Of a DNA stretch of 64,000 bases, positions 60,327 through 64,000 are shown in pieces. The stretch is taken from the NCBI GenBank assembly GCA_035378985.1, contig DAOSUR010000002.1, forward strand, positions 233,454-297,453. Reading direction: 5' to 3'. A program made the position numbers and the translations under genes. Under the pieces are notes generated by a model. The model did no database searches. It worked only from the letters and a program-made list of their open reading frames with translations, and was not told the origin of the DNA. How positions within the stretch are numbered: the stretch's first letter is position 1; the number at the start of each line of letters is the position of its first letter. Source of the DNA: Anaerohalosphaeraceae bacterium. GTDB taxonomy: Bacteria; Planctomycetota; Phycisphaerae; Sedimentisphaerales; Anaerohalosphaeraceae.

Positions 60327-61406
60327 TTACCGCTTCACGCGGGCATTTCCTTCCCAGATGCTCCAAATCTGCTCTTCATCCGCCGGCTGTGCATAATCTG
60401 TCAAAAGCGTTGTTGCCAGGGCTCCGGCCGCCCATCCGAACTGAACCCATTTGGCCGGCTCCCAGCCCTTCAAAATGGCATACAGCAGACCGCCGACAAA
60501 CCCATCCCCCCCGCCGATTCGGTCCAGCACGGTGATTTCGCGGGGTTCAATCACATACCAGTTATTCCCCTCCGCCATAATCGTCCCCCACAAATGACGC
60601 TCGGTGCTGAGCACCTGCCGCAGCGTTGTGGCAAAAACAGATGCATTCGGGAAGGTCTTCTTGACACAGGAAATCATCCCCTTGAAACTGTCAATCTTGG
60701 CGGCAATGTCTTTGCCCCCTGCTTCCGGCCCCTCGATGCCGAGTGCCAGCTGGAAATCCTCTTCATTGCCGACCAGAATATCCGAAACCGACGCAATTTC
60801 CGTGAAGATGGCCCGCAATTCTTTCTCCCGATTCTTCCAGAATGAGGCCCGATAGTTCAGGTCGAAAGAAATCTTCGTCCCATACCGTTTGGCGGCACGA
60901 GCCAGTTCCAGACAAAACTGCCCTGTCTCCGGCGAAAGAGCCCCAATCAGCCCCGACATATGGACAACCTGCACCCCTTCTTTTCCGAAGAGACGCTCCA
61001 AATCAAAATCTTTCACATTCAATGTCCGTCCCACCTCACCGGCCCGGTCATTGTGCACACGGGGCCCGCGGCTGCCGTATCCGCTGTCGGCCAGATTGAA
61101 CTGATGCCGGTACCCCCACGGCCCTCCTTGCGGGACTTCCCTGCCTTCATATTCCATATGGCGAGAGGCCAGGTCATCTTTGATAAATTGGGCAATTGGG
61201 CTGTCTTTGACAAAGGTTGTCAGGACTTTGACGCGGAGCCCCAAATACGATGAAACGCTGGCGACATTCGTCTCCGCGCTGGTGGCCTGCATCATCAGCA
61301 GGCGTGCACAATGCATCGGCTGACCATTCAGCGGCGTCAAACGAACCCCCATACTGGTTGGAACAACGAGATGGTACTGACAACCTTTCTTCAATTCGAG
61401 ACCCAT
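60327..61406 (-). CDS. PfkB-family sugar kinase, KDG kinase-like
   Basis: PfkB kinases phosphorylate sugars at a primary hydroxyl. The 359-aa protein has FDLNYRASFW, typical of 2-dehydro-3-deoxygluconokinases, and the signature DRIGGGDGFVGGLLYAIL with the catalytic Asp. KDG kinase is the last dedicated step in uronate breakdown and would fit the pectate lyase in the window. The call is by motif and context; related substrates such as other 2-keto sugars are possible. A candidate promoter lies 59 bases upstream. Confidence 0.78.
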   Translation of the reverse strand: MGLELKKGCQYHLVVPTSMGVRLTPLNGQPMHCARLLMMQATSAETNVASVSSYLGLRVKVLTTFVKDSPIAQFIKDDLASRHMEYEGREVPQGGPWGYRHQFNLADSGYGSRGPRVHNDRAGEVGRTLNVKDFDLERLFGKEGVQVVHMSGLIGALSPETGQFCLELARAAKRYGTKISFDLNYRASFWKNREKELRAIFTEIASVSDILVGNEEDFQLALGIEGPEAGGKDIAAKIDSFKGMISCVKKTFPNASVFATTLRQVLSTERHLWGTIMAEGNNWYVIEPREITVLDRIGGGDGFVGGLLYAILKGWEPAKWVQFGWAAGALATTLLTDYAQPADEEQIWSIWEGNARVKR

Positions 61407-61464
61407 GAAAATACCCTTTCCTTACCCAAAACACAGACTATTTTCCACGCCGATGTCTGGACAG

Positions 61465-61493
61465 TTTGTACCGCAAAAAGACAGATTCATCAA
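61465..61493 (-). promoter_or_regulatory. candidate promoter of the KDG-like kinase gene
   Basis: On the minus strand TTGATG (61493-61488), 17 bases and TACAAA (61470-61465), each four of six to consensus. It lies in the 125-base gap after nifS and would make the kinase-manC-ruvX/pgl group independent of nifUS. Confidence 0.3.
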
Positions 61494-61531
61494 GTCTTTT
61501 CTGACGGGAGAATCGGAAACAGGAACGGTCT

Positions 61532-62695
61532 TTAAGCCGTCTTGACAAAAGGACTTAACTGGCGAAGGCGATGAATAATCGGCCCGATTTTCTCGCCGAC
61601 AAAATCGACCTCCTGCTGGGTGTTGAAACGGCTCAGACTGAACCGTACGGAGCCGTGAGCCGCCGTAAAGGGGACCCCCATCGCCCGCATCACATGAGAG
61701 GGCTCCAGAGAACCGGAGGTACAGGCCGAGCCGGAACTGGCACAAATGCCGTACTGATTGAGCATCATCAAAATCGATTCGCCTTCCACGTACTCGAAAC
61801 TCACATTGAGTGTATTCGGGAGCCGATTCTGACGGTCGCCGTTGACCATCGTATCCGGACACGTCGCCAGAATTTTGGCCTCCAGGCGATCCCGAAGGGC
61901 CCGGACCCGTGTATTCTCGTCCTCCATATAGGCTCCGGCTAATTCGGCGGCCTTGCCCAGACCGATGATGCCCGGCACATTTTCCGTCCCTCCCCGCCGG
62001 CCTGCTTCCTGATGCCCTCCCAGGATAAAAGGCACCAGACGAACGCCGCGGCGGATATAAAGGACGCCGATTCCCTTAGGAGCGTGGAGTTTATGTCCGG
62101 ACAGACTGAGCATATCAATCGTGCTGTCCTTCAGATTCAGCGGGATTTTCCCGACGGCCTGAACCGCATCGGTGTGAAACGGAACTCCTCGAGCGCGGCA
62201 AAGAGCCCCGATTTCCTCTATGGGGAAAATCACACCGGTCTCATTGTTGGCATACATAATCGTCACCAGGGCTGTATTGTCATCGAGCACCTCCGCCAGC
62301 TCATCCAGACTCAGCCGTCCCTGTCGGTCCACGGACAATTCATAAATCTCATAGCCGTGCTGTTCGAGATGCCGGCAGGGACTTAAAATCGCCGGATGTT
62401 CCACGCGGGTGGTAATAATTTTTCGCTTGCGCGGATAGGCCGCCAGCGTGCCGTGTATCGCCGTATTGTCGCTTTCGGTGCCGCCGCTGGTAAAAAGAAT
62501 CTCATCGGGCTGGCAGCCGAGCAGCGAGGCAATCCGTTCACGGGCCTGCTGAATCTTCTTGGCCACACGGCCTCCGAAACTGTGCATGCTGGAGGGATTG
62601 CCGTACCATTGCTCAAAATACGGCAGCATCTCCTCGACAACGGCTGGGTCCACCTTCGTGGTGGCGTTGTTATCCATATAAATAACGGGGTCCAT
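61532..62695 (-). CDS. nifS: cysteine desulfurase, NifS type
   Basis: NifS releases sulfur from cysteine as a persulfide for iron-sulfur clusters. The 387-aa PLP enzyme starts MDPVIYMDNNATT. The PLP lysine is in LSGHKLHAPKG, and the catalytic Cys is in ASSGSACTSGSLEPSHV. The start at 62695 is one base after the nifU stop (62697) and has AGGAG inside nifU. The longer frame to 62752 would overlap nifU by 56 bases and lacks support. Confidence 0.93.
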   Translation of the reverse strand: MDPVIYMDNNATTKVDPAVVEEMLPYFEQWYGNPSSMHSFGGRVAKKIQQARERIASLLGCQPDEILFTSGGTESDNTAIHGTLAAYPRKRKIITTRVEHPAILSPCRHLEQHGYEIYELSVDRQGRLSLDELAEVLDDNTALVTIMYANNETGVIFPIEEIGALCRARGVPFHTDAVQAVGKIPLNLKDSTIDMLSLSGHKLHAPKGIGVLYIRRGVRLVPFILGGHQEAGRRGGTENVPGIIGLGKAAELAGAYMEDENTRVRALRDRLEAKILATCPDTMVNGDRQNRLPNTLNVSFEYVEGESILMMLNQYGICASSGSACTSGSLEPSHVMRAMGVPFTAAHGSVRFSLSRFNTQQEVDFVGEKIGPIIHRLRQLSPFVKTA

Positions 62696-62696
62696 C

Positions 62697-63587
62697 TTAA
62701 CTCTCCTGATGGCTGTGAGGCCGCTGGGCGGAATCCGCCTCTTCTTCAACAATCAAATCCGGGCTGACATACTCGTGGAGTTTGGCCTCGACGATTTCCT
62801 TCATCGTATAATCGGCCAGTTTGCAGCTGGCGCACATCCCGCGAAACGCCACAATTACACGGTTGCCGACCACATCAATCAATTCAATATCGCCGCCGTG
62901 AACCCGCATGGCAGGCCGGACCTGTTCCCCGAGCACTTCCTGAATCAGCGCGATTTTCTGGATATTGGTCAGTTTTCGGGGCGGCGGCTCCGGAGCGGTT
63001 CGCAGCTGGCGAACTTTATCCCCCTGAACTTCCTCAATCAATTGTTCGATTTGTCCTTTGCATCCGCCGCAGCCGCCCCCCGCTTTGCAGTAGTTCGTCA
63101 CCTGTTCCACCGTTGTCAGATTGTTGTCCCGGATAACCCGCCGGATTTCCTCATCCGTAACACCGAAACAGGTACAGACAATTTTTCCGGTTTTGACAGG
63201 CAGCGGAGTCCCTTTGCCTTTCGAACGGTAATACGCGATGGCAGCCATCAGTGCCTCATGGCCCATCACCGAACAGTGCATCTTCTGTTCCGGAAGCCCG
63301 CCCAGCCGCTCCACAATATCCTTGTTGGTGATTTTTTCCGCTTCTTCAAGCGTCAGTCCCTTAACCATTTCCGTCAGAACGGACGAAGAGGCAATGGCAC
63401 TGGCGCATCCGAACGTCTGAAACTTGGCATCGGCGATCCGCCCGTCCGGGCCGAGCTTGAACGTAAACGTCAGGGCATCGCCGCAGGCCAGTGAACCCAC
63501 CTCGCCGATGCCGTCCGGATTCTCAATCCGGCCGACGTTTTTCGGATTCAGAAAATGTTCCATCACTTTATCTGTATAATCCCACAT
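62697..63587 (-). CDS. nifU: NifU iron-sulfur scaffold protein
   Basis: The 296-aa protein is a full-length three-domain NifU. An IscU-like N-terminal domain has scaffold cysteines in SLACGDAL, FGCASAIA and HCSVMGHE. A central BFD-like [2Fe-2S] domain carries CTCFG and the CKAGGGCGGCKG cluster. A C-terminal Nfu domain has GMCASCKLADY. It builds clusters and hands them to apoproteins. No nitrogenase gene is in the window, so a general Fe-S role, as in many anaerobes, is more likely. Downstream is nifS, coupled with one base between stop and start. Upstream is nadA, whose product needs a [4Fe-4S] cluster. Confidence 0.93.
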   Translation of the reverse strand: MWDYTDKVMEHFLNPKNVGRIENPDGIGEVGSLACGDALTFTFKLGPDGRIADAKFQTFGCASAIASSSVLTEMVKGLTLEEAEKITNKDIVERLGGLPEQKMHCSVMGHEALMAAIAYYRSKGKGTPLPVKTGKIVCTCFGVTDEEIRRVIRDNNLTTVEQVTNYCKAGGGCGGCKGQIEQLIEEVQGDKVRQLRTAPEPPPRKLTNIQKIALIQEVLGEQVRPAMRVHGGDIELIDVVGNRVIVAFRGMCASCKLADYTMKEIVEAKLHEYVSPDLIVEEEADSAQRPHSHQES

Positions 63588-63615
63588 GGCTTGAACTCCG
63601 TTTTTGGACCGTCTT

Positions 63616-64000
63616 TTACCCTTCCGGCAAAATTTCCATCATTCGTTCAAGGGCTTTTCGGGCCCTGATTGCAACCGCTTCCGGCACTTCAATTCGGTAT
63701 TCCATATCCTGGAGCGACCAGAGCAGTTTTTCCAGGGTAATCTTCTTCATATTTGGACAAACGGCAAACTCGCTGATCGGCACAAATGTTTTCTCCGGAT
63801 ACTTCTTTCGAAGGGTGTGCACAATGCCTTCCTCAGTGGCAATGATAAACACGTTGGCTTTGCTCTGGCCGGCAAACCGAATCATTCCGCCGGTACTGAG
63901 CAGCTCATCAGCCATCCGACGGATTTCAGGTCCGCATTCCGGATGAGCCAGCACAAGGGAGTTCGGATACTGCTGCCGGGCTTTTTCTATATCTTCCGGG
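63616..64000 (-). CDS. nadA: quinolinate synthase, C-terminal part (partial)
   Basis: NadA condenses iminoaspartate with dihydroxyacetone phosphate to give quinolinate in NAD synthesis, using a [4Fe-4S] cluster. The window holds the last 127 residues; the gene continues past 64000. Visible motifs are LAHPECGPEIRRMAD, GMIRFAGQSKANVFIIATEEG, and FAVCPNMKKITLEKLLWSL with the cluster-binding Cys. It ends 28 bases before nifU. The pairing with nifUS makes sense since NadA depends on Fe-S assembly. Confidence 0.9.
   Translation of the reverse strand, partial: PEDIEKARQQYPNSLVLAHPECGPEIRRMADELLSTGGMIRFAGQSKANVFIIATEEGIVHTLRKKYPEKTFVPISEFAVCPNMKKITLEKLLWSLQDMEYRIEVPEAVAIRARKALERMMEILPEG

Noticed and set aside
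61532..63587. NifU/NifS as evidence of nitrogen fixation
   Set aside because: No nitrogenase or nif regulatory gene is in the window. NIF-type assembly is used for general Fe-S clusters in many anaerobes.
1..64000. CRISPR array, prophage, insertion sequence or rRNA
   Set aside because: I found no spaced direct-repeat array, transposase, integrase, phage structural gene or rRNA-like stretch by reading both strands.

Overview
The window looks like a chromosomal segment of a Planctomycetota bacterium, most likely class Phycisphaerae (Sedimentisphaerales-like). This is inferred from gene content, not from a search. The pointers are a TPR protein ending in two RNA polymerase alpha-CTD-like domains, a SecD-SecF fusion, a dockerin-bearing secreted pectate lyase, a FlgI-like lipoprotein away from flagellar genes, and full-length NifU/NifS. 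Lipoproteins, a TonB-dependent receptor and MltA indicate an outer membrane. Pectate lyase, a GH3 glucosidase, xylose isomerase/xylulokinase and a KDG-type sugar kinase indicate a plant- or algal-polysaccharide degrader. Reading frames are dense and almost entirely intact. I saw no phage, insertion sequence, CRISPR array or rRNA. No gene-free stretch exceeds 300 bases.

Layout. 1-3551: fatty-acid synthesis operon (fabH end, fabD, fabG, acpP, fabF) closed by a terminator. 3597-6319: cation exchanger convergent with a corrinoid-activating ferredoxin/ASKHA ATPase. 6607-6903: small four-cysteine gene split by an in-frame TGA. 7032-8963: ECF sigma factor, membrane anti-sigma candidate and secreted repeat protein. 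8974-13843 (minus): rhomboid, tRNA-Tyr, TrpB2, a TrpR-like regulator and the ResB/CcsA cytochrome c assembly pair. 14110-21991: TPR/alpha-CTD protein, SpoIID-like lipoprotein, tgt, yajC and an enlarged secDF.

22063-33763 is the carbohydrate region: TonB-dependent receptor and pectate lyase (minus), divergent from xylB-xylA across a region rich in candidate operators, then tRNA-Lys, a GH3 enzyme and a glycogen-synthase-like transferase. 33998-38554: a tight minus operon tsaD-larB-nnrD-PLD, divergent from RNase D. 38598-44864: envelope proteins, MltA, homoserine dehydrogenase overlapping an ApgM-family protein that is probably the homoserine kinase, and a WaaP/InaA-like kinase with an altered catalytic loop. 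44961-49553: two ClpP-class secreted protease paralogues and the FlgI-like lipoprotein. 49624-58098: smc, a complementary M16 peptidase pair, a coiled-coil protein and a P-loop-less BY-kinase-like protein. 57993-64000 (minus): nadA, nifU, nifS, KDG-type kinase, mannose-1-phosphate guanylyltransferase, and a RuvX-6-phosphogluconolactonase fusion.

The most notable observations are the ruvX-pgl fusion and its antiparallel overlap, the duplicated helical module inserted in SecD, the TGA-split gene, the two candidate operator types between pectate lyase and xylBA, and the split-active-site M16 pair. None is proven here to be a new system. Starts were set from Shine-Dalgarno sites, family N-termini and overlaps.
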